From: SZUA-76 sp945787585 | Lineage (GTDB): Bacteria; Pseudomonadota; Gammaproteobacteria; SZUA-140 | NCBI GenBank assembly: GCA_947258425.1 | Contig: CAMYIG010000021.1 | Span: forward strand, 1-43,247 | DNA length: 43,247 nt | Direction of reading: 5' to 3' | In this document: positions 1 to 9,945 of the stretch, in pieces | Position numbering within the stretch: position 1 is the stretch's first letter | Layout of the letters: the number at the start of each line of letters is the position of its first letter | Translations under genes and position numbers: made by a program | The notes under the pieces: model-generated | Database searches by the model: none | The model's input: only the letters and a program-made list of their open reading frames with translations | What the model was told of the DNA's origin: nothing

Positions 1-1999
1 AGTGACTCGAAAGCGCATTCAACAAACCATCAACATCGCTCACACTAAAAACATCAATTAAGCCTTTCGAAACATTTGCCGCATCAGCATCTTCGATCAT
101 CGGTAGTGGCCACAGCCCTACCCCCCCGAAATTATCTTTAAAGTAAACCAGGTCATCATTGAACTGATCATAAGGTCCAAGCTCATCATTCTCATGACCG
201 TAAGGGCTAATAACCGGTACAACTTTACGTAATACCTTCATCCGCTGCTTACCACTGAACTCATTTTCAATCTTGCTGCGTAGTATTTTTTTTGTATCCG
301 TCGTTGGCTCATCAAGAAAAAGCAGTAATGATTCAACATAGACTGGTGTATCATTCTGCTCTGTAAGCAGTAAATGCTTAATATCACTAAAAAGTGGCTT
401 TCCATTCTCAAGTTCCTGCTTACTTACATCGAGCAGGATATTGATAGTATATTCTCGATCAAGATCGGCCAGTCGGTCATAGAGCTGGCTAACAAACTCC
501 ACTATCTTATACCTTGACTCAGGGTGATCCGCATAACGATCAAAATACAACGTTACGCCATCAGGCGTCGCGACTGTAGTATTAAAAAAGGGCACGTAAC
601 CCATAACACCCGGCTGCCGGTATTCCGTCTGAACCATTAGCTGGCTATAGACTGACATGACCGAGGCGTTCATCGAACTTTCGGACCACTGTGGCCAGTC
701 ATTAGAGTAGATCGTTAGATCCACTTTAGTTTTATATCGGTGGGCGAGATTAATAAAATTGCCAAGCTTTCCATTACTGTTCCAATGCAGTGGCGCTGTG
801 ATCTCACCGCTTTCTTCAAGCGTCAATCCGTAATAGGCAATTCGATTAAGCACACTGTAATTGATCATCGGCGGGACTGCTGCTGTGGTCACTGAACTGG
901 CATCTTGCACAGCAAGGTCAGGAGCACTGTTTTTGGTGTCTCGCCAATAGGGGTAAAAGCCATAAATAATATCGGAGAACTCACGCACACAACCGCAATC
1001 TGCACTGAGTACAATCGATTCCAGTTTTTTAGATGATTGTTTAAGTCCAGCGACTTCGATACGCGCCATAAACTCAGGGTATGTAACACTATCAATACCG
1101 CTCTTAGCCGTGACTGCCTGCAGAAATTGAGCGCGATTGACAAAAGGCACGCCCACAAGCACTGCCAGCCGCGCCAGGGTATCTTCTGTTGGTGGGGTTT
1201 CTAATGCGACAACAGCTTTTTTATCAACGACTGAATCAGGCGTATCATTGTTACCTTCTACCCCCTTTTCCTCTGCTGCTTCAATTTCTGCATCAGCCGA
1301 AGGTACTTCTTCTACGGAGGGCGCAGCACTTTCTTCAACCACGGCATCAAGATCATCTTGTGTTAGCTGATAATAAACGGCTGGTATTGCGCTCATAGTC
1401 GTCTTTGGGTCTGTTTCAGAAGAACCCTGAACAACAGCTTGTATTACTGATGCAGCAGAACCATTCGACGTAGTTGCTACTACCGGCTTTGACTCTACAG
1501 TAGTTTCCGCAATTGCTACTTTAACCGGCACCTTAGCTTCAACGACAGATTCAGGCGCAGGTACGACTTCAGTAACAACCGATTTCTTACTGCTATCATT
1601 AACGGTATTATCAATTGCTGTTATCAGCGCACTCTTTTGATCAAGTTTTTTGACCAGTGTGCTTACAAAATTTTCGTCAGGTACAGATTTTAATCCCCGA
1701 CAAAAATCATAGAGCGCAGAACGCGTTGAGCTACCCAGTACACCATCCACCACAAGATCACCATCAATATTGATTTGACGTAATCCTTCTTGAATGCGCT
1801 CAATGCGCGCCTTATCTACTGCCAATAAATATTCACTATAAGACTCCTTTTGCAAGGCGAGACTACATTCATTTTTCTGTTGTTGTTCTGCGGCTACTGA
1901 CAATGGTAATAGCATCGCACACATCAAAAGAACAGACGACATTAATACACATAGATGACCGCTCTTCCCCCAGTGATATATTGAGTTCTTCATCATCAT
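1..1999 (-). CDS. Sec-exported GH18-like protein with peptidoglycan-binding-like motif, partial (C-terminus outside window)
   Basis: An open frame of 666 codons runs off the window start. Three consecutive ATGs (1999, 1996, 1993) lie just after an AGGGA; the second or third has the better spacing. Residues 1-39 form a signal peptide (hydrophobic core, then LPLSVAA before a Gln-rich start). Residues about 62-100 resemble PG_binding_1 (IQEGL...VDGVLGSSTRSALYDF). A long Val/Ala/Glu/Thr-rich linker follows to about residue 290. From about residue 340 the sequence looks like a GH18 TIM barrel: GFYPYW at 347-352 and INYSVLNRIAYYG further on. The GH18 active-site strand, normally DGxxxDxE, reads DGVTLYFD at 480-487, so the middle Asp is Tyr and the acid Glu is Asp. 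It is probably weakly active or a sugar-binding pseudo-enzyme. It starts 3 bases after the eCIS ATPase, so it is probably co-transcribed. It could be an effector, a release factor or a wall-interacting accessory; the sequence does not decide. Confidence 0.75.
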   Translation of the reverse strand, partial: MMMKNSIYHWGKSGHLCVLMSSVLLMCAMLLPLSVAAEQQQKNECSLALQKESYSEYLLAVDKARIERIQEGLRQINIDGDLVVDGVLGSSTRSALYDFCRGLKSVPDENFVSTLVKKLDQKSALITAIDNTVNDSSKKSVVTEVVPAPESVVEAKVPVKVAIAETTVESKPVVATTSNGSAASVIQAVVQGSSETDPKTTMSAIPAVYYQLTQDDLDAVVEESAAPSVEEVPSADAEIEAAEEKGVEGNNDTPDSVVDKKAVVALETPPTEDTLARLAVLVGVPFVNRAQFLQAVTAKSGIDSVTYPEFMARIEVAGLKQSSKKLESIVLSADCGCVREFSDIIYGFYPYWRDTKNSAPDLAVQDASSVTTAAVPPMINYSVLNRIAYYGLTLEESGEITAPLHWNSNGKLGNFINLAHRYKTKVDLTIYSNDWPQWSESSMNASVMSVYSQLMVQTEYRQPGVMGYVPFFNTTVATPDGVTLYFDRYADHPESRYKIVEFVSQLYDRLADLDREYTINILLDVSKQELENGKPLFSDIKHLLLTEQNDTPVYVESLLLFLDEPTTDTKKILRSKIENEFSGKQRMKVLRKVVPVISPYGHENDELGPYDQFNDDLVYFKDNFGGVGLWPLPMIEDADAANVSKGLIDVFSVSDVDGLLNALSSH

Positions 2000-2002
2000 T
2001 CC

Positions 2003-3346
2003 CTAAAGTGTCTTCCCTTCTTTTCGTAGCTCTTTAGCGACGCCAATCACCAGATCATTCTGGCATATCGTGTCACTATTGCGGCGTAGCGCACTCAAGG
2101 CGCCGTATCGAATAACATTAATGATCGCCCCACCCGATAGCTCATAGCGCTCAGCCAGTCGGTGAAAACAGACATCATCATTAATTTTACATTTATCATT
2201 AAGCGCGCTGCGCCAAAGACGACCACGTTCATCGACATCCGGCATCGAAAAGTGCACCAACGATTGAAACCGACGCGCAAATGCATCATCGATATTGGCT
2301 TTAAGATTGGTCGCGAGAATAGCGATGCCGGGGAAATCTTCTACCCGCTGTAGCAGGTAAGAGACTTCTTGATTGGCGTAGCGATCGTTTGAACTCGAGG
2401 TTTGCGTGCGCTTACCAAACAGCGCATCCGCTTCGTCGAAAAAAAGTATCCAGTTCTTTCGTTCTGCCTGATTAAAGACATTAGCCAGGTTCTTTTCTGT
2501 TTCACCGATATATTTAGATACCACCTGAGACAGGTCGATCCGGTAGACATCCATGCCGGTCTCTGCGCCCAAAAGCGCAGCAGTGAGCGTCTTGCCCGTT
2601 CCCGGTGGCCCATAAAACAGTGCGCGATAGCCGGGCTTGATAATCCGCTCCAATCCCCAGGTTGTCATGATCGTTTTTTGATGTTTGATCCATGCGCTGA
2701 CATTGGCGACTTCATCCATCACTTCTGGCGCCAGCACCAGGTCACTCCAGTCGAGTCGACTTTCGATTCGTTTCGCGGGAAATCCACTCCTGAAATCAGG
2801 TTTATATCGAATTCCAGTGGTACAACGATTAACAGTCTCAACACTCACACCAAGTGTACGGCTGAATGCGGCCTCATGCGAACCTTCATCACCAAACATC
2901 AGCAAGTCATGACTTACAAATGGATGTGACTCATCAAAATATTGCATCACTTCAATACGCTTTTTGAGATCATTGCCTGCGATTAAAAATGCCGCTGTTT
3001 CACACGTAGGCAGAAAACCGCCATGTACTTTCCCCTTCCAGCCACCAAATTCTGTATAGCCACGGCCGGTATTTGTATTGGTAATAAGCAAAGTATCTAA
3101 CACCTGCGGACGCAGGTGAACGGTCAAACCAAGGATAAAAATAAGCCGTTCATCAAACTGTAGATGATGCTTTTTGACCAGCATCGCATATTCTGAATGA
3201 TCATCATCTAACGTGGGAGGCTCGATTGAATAGATCGAATCGTAATCGCATGGCTGCTCAAAATACAGCCTGATGCGCGTATCAAGCACCTGACTCAACC
3301 AGTCAATTTCCTTCTCCAGAGCATTTAATCTTGTAGTTTCAGGCAT
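2003..3346 (-). CDS. eCIS AAA+ ATPase (Pvc15/Afp15-like)
   Basis: This is the AAA+ ATPase found in nearly all eCIS loci. It is cytoplasmic and thought to act in particle assembly or cargo loading. The C-terminal half carries the AAA core: Walker A GPPGTGKT, Walker B ILFFDEADALFGKR, then AILATNLKANIDDAFARRF covering sensor 1 and the arginine-finger region. The N-terminal half (about 200 residues) is the less conserved Pvc15-type domain. An in-frame GTG at 3364 would overlap the preceding gene by 10 bases. The ATG at 3346 has an AGG about 7 bases upstream and gives MPETTRLNALEKEIDWLSQ, so I prefer it. About 447 residues is normal for the family. It lies between the tape-measure-like gene and the GH18-like gene. 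Confidence 0.93.
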   Translation of the reverse strand: MPETTRLNALEKEIDWLSQVLDTRIRLYFEQPCDYDSIYSIEPPTLDDDHSEYAMLVKKHHLQFDERLIFILGLTVHLRPQVLDTLLITNTNTGRGYTEFGGWKGKVHGGFLPTCETAAFLIAGNDLKKRIEVMQYFDESHPFVSHDLLMFGDEGSHEAAFSRTLGVSVETVNRCTTGIRYKPDFRSGFPAKRIESRLDWSDLVLAPEVMDEVANVSAWIKHQKTIMTTWGLERIIKPGYRALFYGPPGTGKTLTAALLGAETGMDVYRIDLSQVVSKYIGETEKNLANVFNQAERKNWILFFDEADALFGKRTQTSSSNDRYANQEVSYLLQRVEDFPGIAILATNLKANIDDAFARRFQSLVHFSMPDVDERGRLWRSALNDKCKINDDVCFHRLAERYELSGGAIINVIRYGALSALRRNSDTICQNDLVIGVAKELRKEGKTL

Positions 3347-3354
3347 CTGATGAC

Positions 3355-6300
3355 CTAACGCCACTCAACGTAGATAACGCGCGGCATCCAGGAGTATTTG
3401 ATCGTCGCATAACTCCATGGCAGGCTATCAAGCAGCATGTCATAACTCCGCGACTCGATCTGCAGATGCCATTGATCATCCTTAGTATACAGCCTGCCTT
3501 CGCGCTTTAAAAAAGAATCGCGCAAACCGTCAACGGAGGTATTCCCAATGCCTTTCCACTTTTCAATAACAGCCACTAGTAAGCCATCAATTAACTGCTT
3601 TTCATCGTCATTGAGTTGAATATTTCTAACTACTGGCTGCGCTGACGCGACCCCACATATCAACTTATTCAACACCATCATATATTCAGGCGCATCGCCC
3701 ACACCATCGACCATATACTGTAATGCATGCACAGCACGCGCACTTGCCGCGGAATTAACAAAAGCACCGCCTTCAATTAAACCTAATCTTTTAAATAGCG
3801 TTGGCAAATAGGGGGCAAGCAGTACCTGGCCTGCATTCTTAATATAGACGGCCATGCCAGTATTTAAATCAGCATCAGATAATGGCAATTGATCAGCAGA
3901 GTTACCTGACTTATTCGCACCAAGTCTCGCTATATCATTTCGCTGTTTTTGCAAGCCATCTTCATCGCTCGGAAGAGAAAGATAGATAATTGCATCAAGC
4001 ACTTCAGCGTGTTTACTCGCACCCTCAAAATGATTAAAACTCGCAACTAGCATGGGGATAACGACATCCGTTTTCAGGCTTGATCGTGCTATCAGATAAC
4101 TGGCTAGCGACCTGATAAAAGCACCAGTCTTGATTCGTGGCCCAGAAAAAATATACCTGCTACTGAAAACAAGGCAATCGCGCCGTAACGCTAACCAACA
4201 CGTTTTATCAACAAGCTTTTCCAGCGCGTCAACAAGCAATTCCGCACACGGATATAACGTACGATGTCGCTCCCCCCCAGTAATTGAAAGCACCTTATTT
4301 AGTTTCACTTCGGTAAGATGATCCGCAATACAACGTACTCGCTGCTCGCTACCTAGCAGCCATCTGATATATGCGTTGTCTTCTTCACTTGGCCTACTTA
4401 GATAGTCATCAAAAAACTGTTCCAGAAAAGTAAGTGCTTCACTATTAATCGGTTGATTATTTTCAAGCAGCTGATGTACTCTCATTTTTGCACTGCCATT
4501 ACCTGCTATGTCGATATCATCTACTTCATTCAAGTCTGATCTGTACATTACATAGTCATGCGCTGACTCTTTACAAAGCTCACTGAGAATACTTACTAAT
4601 TCACGAGAAAAAGGATTATCTTGTGCGCTCGAAGAAAATCGTTGCTGCATAGCGATAAGCAGTTCGTAATACGAATAATTATTATGTGCAGCCATCTCTC
4701 TGAGCATAGACCCGCAGTATTCTTTTTTATTAAAACGACTACCACGCTCGATAAGAAAGAAATTTAGTGAGAACGACCATAGCCGATGTTCATCACGCAG
4801 CCCAGCAGAAACATTCAAATTAAACGACACGGCCTCACTGGCCTGATTCCGCCATAAAGGTACATTTTTGAATTGCGCCACCGAATTAACCACAAAACTT
4901 TTTGCATCTGGGTCAAGAAGTACGATCATTTCACTTAACTGTGCTGATGATAATGCACGTGCTAACGCCCGCCTTATAGAGACATCGCGACCATGTGTTC
5001 TCACCAGACGTGTAAGCAGCACAGAATGAGTTTTATAAATACTATCCCAATACTTCGAAATAGTATTTAAACCCGATGCGTCACCTGAAGATATCCAATC
5101 AGATAAATTGACAGACACTGACCGACTATCGCTTTGACTGCCTATGACTTTTTCTTCTTTCTTTAATCGTAAGCGCCCCACGACGGTCTGAAGGTTAACG
5201 CCTTCAATGCTCAATACAGCATCAGCACTTACAACCTGCTTAATAAGATCCCCGTCGACATTTTCACATAAACCAGTTAAAAACTTATCACGTTCAAACT
5301 GGCCTGGCTTAAACGTAGCTAAATATAGCAGCGCATAGTTCCAAAAATCATGACGTGCCTCTTTTTCGGGCAGTCCGTCCGTCATCATAAGCACTACAAA
5401 GAACGCTCGACATGATTGCAAATACGCCGCATGATCACATGCAATAACAGCACACCATTCATACAGTGTGGTTTCACTGAGCTGCGCTATGATTTTTCTT
5501 CGATATATAGCATGAAGCATGATGCTGTTTATAATATTTTCAACATCGATTTTTTTATTATAATGCAGATCTTTCCATAACCGCTGCAATACAACACCAT
5601 CATTATCGTTAATCGCATTAATTAAAGTAGAGGACAAAATTACAGGATCATGGCTTAGCTTACTATTTAGACCAGCGTTCGTATCAATAGCACCAATAAT
5701 CACATTCAACTCTTTTGAATTACTACCACCTACCGTCTTTTTCTGTTCATACAGATACTCTTGAAACCGATCTAACTGAAATACATGCTGAATGGAAAAA
5801 ACGGCTAGCATTTTATCGATAGTGAATGCAACATCGATACTTCTATTGCGAGAGTCGATTAAAACAGCAATAGCTATCTTCCATACATCAAGTAAACATC
5901 TGCGGCGACTCTGTGTACCGATCTGATTAAGCCCTCCGTGTAGAAGCATGTAATCCGCTAATTTCGCTAGCAACAATTCGATAACAATGAAATTTCCACG
6001 CAGTAGTTTACGACCAATCTTTAACATTACGTCATCAGATAACATGTCAACCAGGCGATCTAACGCGGTATTTAACGAACCAGCTGACTCCAGTAGTGTG
6101 ATGAGTTCATCACACTGAAATTCAACAATTCGCATAAATCTGGACTGCATTTCCTTTTCACTGCCTATCTGACAATGCCAGGGAAGATAGCCATAACGAA
6201 TATAGAACTGAAGTGTTTCAAGGTCAGATGCAACCGCCTGTAAAGACACTACTCCAATACTATCTTTTACTGTTGACCTGGCTTTATATTCATCGAGCTG

Positions 6301-6564
6301 CTCACGCAATCGACGCTTTAAACGCTCAGTTAATTCACTTTGGTAATCGTTTAAAGCGACCACCCCAAGATCGACCTCCAACCGCTCTATCCTGAGTATT
6401 GAGGTATCATTCGAATACCCATTAAAGACACCATCAACTTCACGAACCAAAGCATCACTTACGTACCCACTCAATGCCGCCTGCTCTGCAAAGGCGGCAT
6501 CCTCCGTAGAAAACGAAACATCAAAAACCATCTCTTCAACAATGTGTTGACTATGCATTGACAT
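3355..6564 (-). CDS. eCIS tape-measure-type protein (Pvc14/Afp14-like)
   Basis: A 1069-residue protein of the contractile injection system tape-measure family, thought to sit inside the tube during assembly and set its length. The N-terminus carries the family signature of a hydrophobic, helix-rich stretch followed by ILRIERLEVDLGVVALNDYQ and a run of basic amphipathic helix (SELTERLKRRLREQL). The C-terminus has the other recognisable block, AGQVLLAPYLPTLFKRLGL, and ends in an SWMPRVIYVEWR-like tail. The middle 800 residues look largely helical and I could not match them to anything. It starts inside the end of the upstream baseplate gene (14-base overlap), which suggests translational coupling, and is followed by the ATPase as in PVC and Afp loci. 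Confidence 0.88.
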   Translation of the reverse strand: MSMHSQHIVEEMVFDVSFSTEDAAFAEQAALSGYVSDALVREVDGVFNGYSNDTSILRIERLEVDLGVVALNDYQSELTERLKRRLREQLDEYKARSTVKDSIGVVSLQAVASDLETLQFYIRYGYLPWHCQIGSEKEMQSRFMRIVEFQCDELITLLESAGSLNTALDRLVDMLSDDVMLKIGRKLLRGNFIVIELLLAKLADYMLLHGGLNQIGTQSRRRCLLDVWKIAIAVLIDSRNRSIDVAFTIDKMLAVFSIQHVFQLDRFQEYLYEQKKTVGGSNSKELNVIIGAIDTNAGLNSKLSHDPVILSSTLINAINDNDGVVLQRLWKDLHYNKKIDVENIINSIMLHAIYRRKIIAQLSETTLYEWCAVIACDHAAYLQSCRAFFVVLMMTDGLPEKEARHDFWNYALLYLATFKPGQFERDKFLTGLCENVDGDLIKQVVSADAVLSIEGVNLQTVVGRLRLKKEEKVIGSQSDSRSVSVNLSDWISSGDASGLNTISKYWDSIYKTHSVLLTRLVRTHGRDVSIRRALARALSSAQLSEMIVLLDPDAKSFVVNSVAQFKNVPLWRNQASEAVSFNLNVSAGLRDEHRLWSFSLNFFLIERGSRFNKKEYCGSMLREMAAHNNYSYYELLIAMQQRFSSSAQDNPFSRELVSILSELCKESAHDYVMYRSDLNEVDDIDIAGNGSAKMRVHQLLENNQPINSEALTFLEQFFDDYLSRPSEEDNAYIRWLLGSEQRVRCIADHLTEVKLNKVLSITGGERHRTLYPCAELLVDALEKLVDKTCWLALRRDCLVFSSRYIFSGPRIKTGAFIRSLASYLIARSSLKTDVVIPMLVASFNHFEGASKHAEVLDAIIYLSLPSDEDGLQKQRNDIARLGANKSGNSADQLPLSDADLNTGMAVYIKNAGQVLLAPYLPTLFKRLGLIEGGAFVNSAASARAVHALQYMVDGVGDAPEYMMVLNKLICGVASAQPVVRNIQLNDDEKQLIDGLLVAVIEKWKGIGNTSVDGLRDSFLKREGRLYTKDDQWHLQIESRSYDMLLDSLPWSYATIKYSWMPRVIYVEWR

Positions 6565-9040
6565 CGGACAACTGCTCCTGCAGAAACTCCTTCAATTCAT
6601 ACGCAGCATGATTCGCTTTATCTGTAGATACAGCATAATCAGCCCTCACATCAAGCCAGCTTTTATAAATGCTTTCGAACCGATACATTTGGTCAAAATC
6701 TAGCCAATAGATATCTGCAAAAATGTGTGCGGGACAATTATTAATGACACTATCTTCGACCATCATTCTAAAACGAGGGTCATTCGTACGTGCTGTCCAC
6801 GATGGAAAAATCACGGATATACGCGATGAATAAAAATTATCGTCGTTATTCAGATCGTCACCATTGCGTTGAATATCACATTCAGGTCTGAGAAGCAGAT
6901 GATCTACGATGTGAAGGCCTTCGCTTTCAATATTGAGATGAATCAAAAAACGATGCAGTTGTAAAATATTTTCTTCTGCCTCTTCTCGCGTTTCAGCGCG
7001 GCCGATGTACCACCAGTCCCGTTCACCTTCAGCACTGAACATCATCTGATAATCATTATCTGGCGCCAAACTTCCCACTCTAAATCGCTCTAACGACACA
7101 CCACCCTGTAATAGCGAGTCACTTATCATATTATTTTTAAGCGGCACAAACAGCTCAAGGTTATCGGTCACATTCATGACCGCTTGCTCTGCATCAAGTA
7201 ACCGATAAGCGACAGGATAAAAACCATCCATCACATGTTCTTTAATATCACTAAGATCAATAGCCTTTAGTTCTCGACTACCACTCTCGGTCAAACAGTA
7301 GTCGTCATGATTCAATACTTTTAATCCAAGCTTGACGAGCGGTATTGTCAGCGAGCGGCATTCGACATGCTTAAAACCAAGCAGTATTGACAATCGAAAT
7401 TGCAATCCAGCCACATTATCGGTGTTCCAGACTGGTTTAGATAGATTGACCCCAGCGGCGCGATCTTTATCGAATCTTATAATCGAAGCAAGACACGCGA
7501 TCTTGTTTTCGACGATGACTTTGTCTAACTCACTATCCTGGTAATAATAGTTAAAATAACGCAACGTCTTTTGTGTAAACTTCTGCCCATAAAGCGCTAA
7601 CAGGTAATCAAGCACGCGTCCTTTACGCTCAAAATAATTATCGTATTTTGATAAGATCGTCGAAATAGTCTCTTCTGGTTGAGCGGGGTATAGCAAGCCA
7701 ACCTCTGCAATCATTTCATCATTAATCACCTGATAGCCATAGGTATGGCGCTGACTAGTATCAATCGAATAGAGTTTATTGAGCCGTGCGCAACTGGCGC
7801 TAAAGTTTGCCATCACTTGCTCAAACATCAGTAGATATGATTTAAGTTGGCGTGTTTTTGCGACCGCTTCTTCCGACTCACCACTCACACCGAAGTGGTT
7901 AATCCCATAAATTGCCGGGAAATGTGCCTGCATCGATGTGTAACTTCCCAGTTCTTTTACCTGCCCCTCAGGCAAAGAATAAAGCGCGCTAAAATCCTGC
8001 GCTACTTCTCGCATCGAATCTCGTCGATAGGTCATTTCGCAATAACGTTTTTTTACTGCGCTGACCATCACCGGCAACACTCCACCGTTGCGAATTAATT
8101 CAATCTTTATTCCGTCAGTGGTTTCTGGAATATTGAGCGACAATACAGCACCACCATCCCGACGTGGTAACACCTCATAATACTGCTGCCCGTCAATCTC
8201 AAGACTTAAACCTTTAATATGATCGACGCCTGAGATGCTATTAATAATAGTAAAAAGTGAAGAGACTAATACTTCATTTTCAATGTCATTATCTTGCAAA
8301 TTAAAGAGTCCATGTTGGGTTAGCGGCCCCTCAAATAGCTGCTCTAATGAATTAAATGCTGAAATCTTCGACGTATAAGCATCAAGCGGAATATTACCAG
8401 CAACATACTCACCACATCGATAATATATTTCTGCCAATAACTCATCAGCATGCTGACTGTTATCAATTTCAATCTTTGCATGCAGCATGCAATCTTTATC
8501 TTGCAGAATCGTAATGCACTCCAGGTCCTCTCCGAGATTACGCTGCTGATGATAGGCGCTATTGATTTTAGCTATCAGCGTATCATCATCAGTCTGAGCA
8601 TTTCGGCTACGTCTGACCTCTGCGCGATAAAGCCCTTGTAGACCCTTTCTATTTTCACCAACAGAGACCTTAACCGTGGACAACCAGACGTTATCAATCT
8701 CCTTAATACTATCCAGTAACATCTGACGTAAGTCATTCAGCGTTGTGGGACGACATGGAAATATCTCTTCAGGAAGATGGAGTGACTGGACTCGATAGTC
8801 GAGTACACCATCATCATTTAATAGCATGTCCGCCACATCAAAATCGGCGTGAAAGGTCAATTCGGTAATCACGTAACAGAGCTGTTCAAGAATTGTGACA
8901 CCGGGATCATGCGCATTAAAGTCACTCCAGATATCACCAGAAATCTTTTGTGCTAGCTCAACACCACGCTCTTTAAGCGCAGTAAAACGCGCCTCATTTT
9001 CTTTAACAGATGCCCTCGAAATCGTCACTGATTCACGCAT
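6551..9040 (-). CDS. eCIS baseplate protein (Pvc12/Afp12-like)
   Basis: An 829-residue baseplate wedge component. Near the N-terminus it carries DIWSDFNAHDPGVTILEQL, the W-x-D-x-N-x-HDPGxTxLE signature of the large J-like baseplate proteins in eCIS and related phage tails. The C-terminal part has a segment (about 690-760) rich in LLLRPE and FPSWTART motifs that is also seen in this family. It probably pairs with the Pvc11-type gene at 9946-13755 to form the wedge around the spike. It begins at ATG 9040, 56 bases after the fibre-like gene, with only a weak Shine-Dalgarno sequence, and overlaps the tape-measure gene by 14 bases. It has no signal peptide, as expected for a particle built in the cytoplasm. 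Confidence 0.85.
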   Translation of the reverse strand: MRESVTISRASVKENEARFTALKERGVELAQKISGDIWSDFNAHDPGVTILEQLCYVITELTFHADFDVADMLLNDDGVLDYRVQSLHLPEEIFPCRPTTLNDLRQMLLDSIKEIDNVWLSTVKVSVGENRKGLQGLYRAEVRRSRNAQTDDDTLIAKINSAYHQQRNLGEDLECITILQDKDCMLHAKIEIDNSQHADELLAEIYYRCGEYVAGNIPLDAYTSKISAFNSLEQLFEGPLTQHGLFNLQDNDIENEVLVSSLFTIINSISGVDHIKGLSLEIDGQQYYEVLPRRDGGAVLSLNIPETTDGIKIELIRNGGVLPVMVSAVKKRYCEMTYRRDSMREVAQDFSALYSLPEGQVKELGSYTSMQAHFPAIYGINHFGVSGESEEAVAKTRQLKSYLLMFEQVMANFSASCARLNKLYSIDTSQRHTYGYQVINDEMIAEVGLLYPAQPEETISTILSKYDNYFERKGRVLDYLLALYGQKFTQKTLRYFNYYYQDSELDKVIVENKIACLASIIRFDKDRAAGVNLSKPVWNTDNVAGLQFRLSILLGFKHVECRSLTIPLVKLGLKVLNHDDYCLTESGSRELKAIDLSDIKEHVMDGFYPVAYRLLDAEQAVMNVTDNLELFVPLKNNMISDSLLQGGVSLERFRVGSLAPDNDYQMMFSAEGERDWWYIGRAETREEAEENILQLHRFLIHLNIESEGLHIVDHLLLRPECDIQRNGDDLNNDDNFYSSRISVIFPSWTARTNDPRFRMMVEDSVINNCPAHIFADIYWLDFDQMYRFESIYKSWLDVRADYAVSTDKANHAAYELKEFLQEQLSDVNA

Positions 9041-9096
9041 ACCGGAAGCCCCAGTACAACATAAAACAGTCGATTATTTGAGTGAGAGTACACATA

Positions 9097-9942
9097 TTAT
9101 TTTTTGGTCACGTGACCACTTTCGGACGAAGAAGGGTCTATACTTTTGGCTGTTTCGCCCTTACCCAGCCACGACTCACACATATCTTCATCAAACCACA
9201 AGCGGGTCAAATAGTAGCGCACATTGACTCCTTCGCCATAATTACAGTTTGTACGCATCTGCAAGGTGTACTGTCTCCCTTCACCATGCCAACGTAATTT
9301 TAGTTTATTAGTAAACGATAGATAATAGGCCTGCTGATAGTCGATCTTCTTTTTAAGATTCAGGAAATTAAACAACCAACCACCGGGGTTAAACGTATTT
9401 AATGCGACAGCCTTCATCAACGCATATTTACCGGTGCGTGGACTGCCAACACCTGCCATCACTTCTAGCCCATGACACCCACTCAACACCTCTGTAATAT
9501 CATACCACTCGCCATCGGCGGGAATCGTTTTGTGCTTATCATCGCTATTGGTACCGATACGACCATATGTACTAACAAAACCACCGACATCTAATGTCCA
9601 CGCGGGATTATCATTATTAATGCCCACTCGACCTTCTGGGCTCAGGGTCACGACAGGTTTTGCGCTGTTATCAAGAGAGACCTTATTAAAAATCAACTTA
9701 TCCTGATCTTTTTCATAACTGATAGACCAAGCTGGGTGTTGTGATGCGCTATTTCGAAAAAAACTCAACATGCGCTCATGATCACCTGCTGCTGAAATCT
9801 CAAACCCTTGCTCTGGACTTTTATCGAAGCCTTCATCAACCACATTCAATGATGAATCGATTAAATCACCGAACTGCTCTTCAGAAGGCATCGCCCCTTC
9901 ACTAAAGAATCGTTTCAGCGTGCTTCTATTCATTTTTGCCAT
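9097..9942 (-). CDS. eCIS fibre/fringe-like baseplate-associated protein
   Basis: A 281-residue protein between the two large baseplate genes. The N-terminus, MNRSTLKRFFSEGAMPSEEQ then FGDLIDSSLN, matches the TLKxYFxxGxxPTExxFxDLIDS motif I associate with fibre-like or fringe proteins of non-PVC eCIS loci. Residues about 100-120 contain GRVGINNDNPAWTLDVGG, a repeat type common in trimeric tail fibres and surface proteins (VGIGTxxPxxxLDVxG). The remaining 150 residues are aromatic-rich and look beta-structured. There is one copy of the repeat only, so it is a short fibre rather than the long Pvc13 fibre. The start at 9942 lies just after the Pvc11-type stop; a second ATG three codons on is possible. 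Receptor-binding is an inference from position and motif. Confidence 0.6.
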   Translation of the reverse strand: MAKMNRSTLKRFFSEGAMPSEEQFGDLIDSSLNVVDEGFDKSPEQGFEISAAGDHERMLSFFRNSASQHPAWSISYEKDQDKLIFNKVSLDNSAKPVVTLSPEGRVGINNDNPAWTLDVGGFVSTYGRIGTNSDDKHKTIPADGEWYDITEVLSGCHGLEVMAGVGSPRTGKYALMKAVALNTFNPGGWLFNFLNLKKKIDYQQAYYLSFTNKLKLRWHGEGRQYTLQMRTNCNYGEGVNVRYYLTRLWFDEDMCESWLGKGETAKSIDPSSSESGHVTKK

Positions 9943-9945
9943 AAC

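Noticed and set aside
2402..2929. Plus-strand 175-codon open frame
   Set aside because: It is a shadow of the well-supported AAA+ ATPase gene on the opposite strand.
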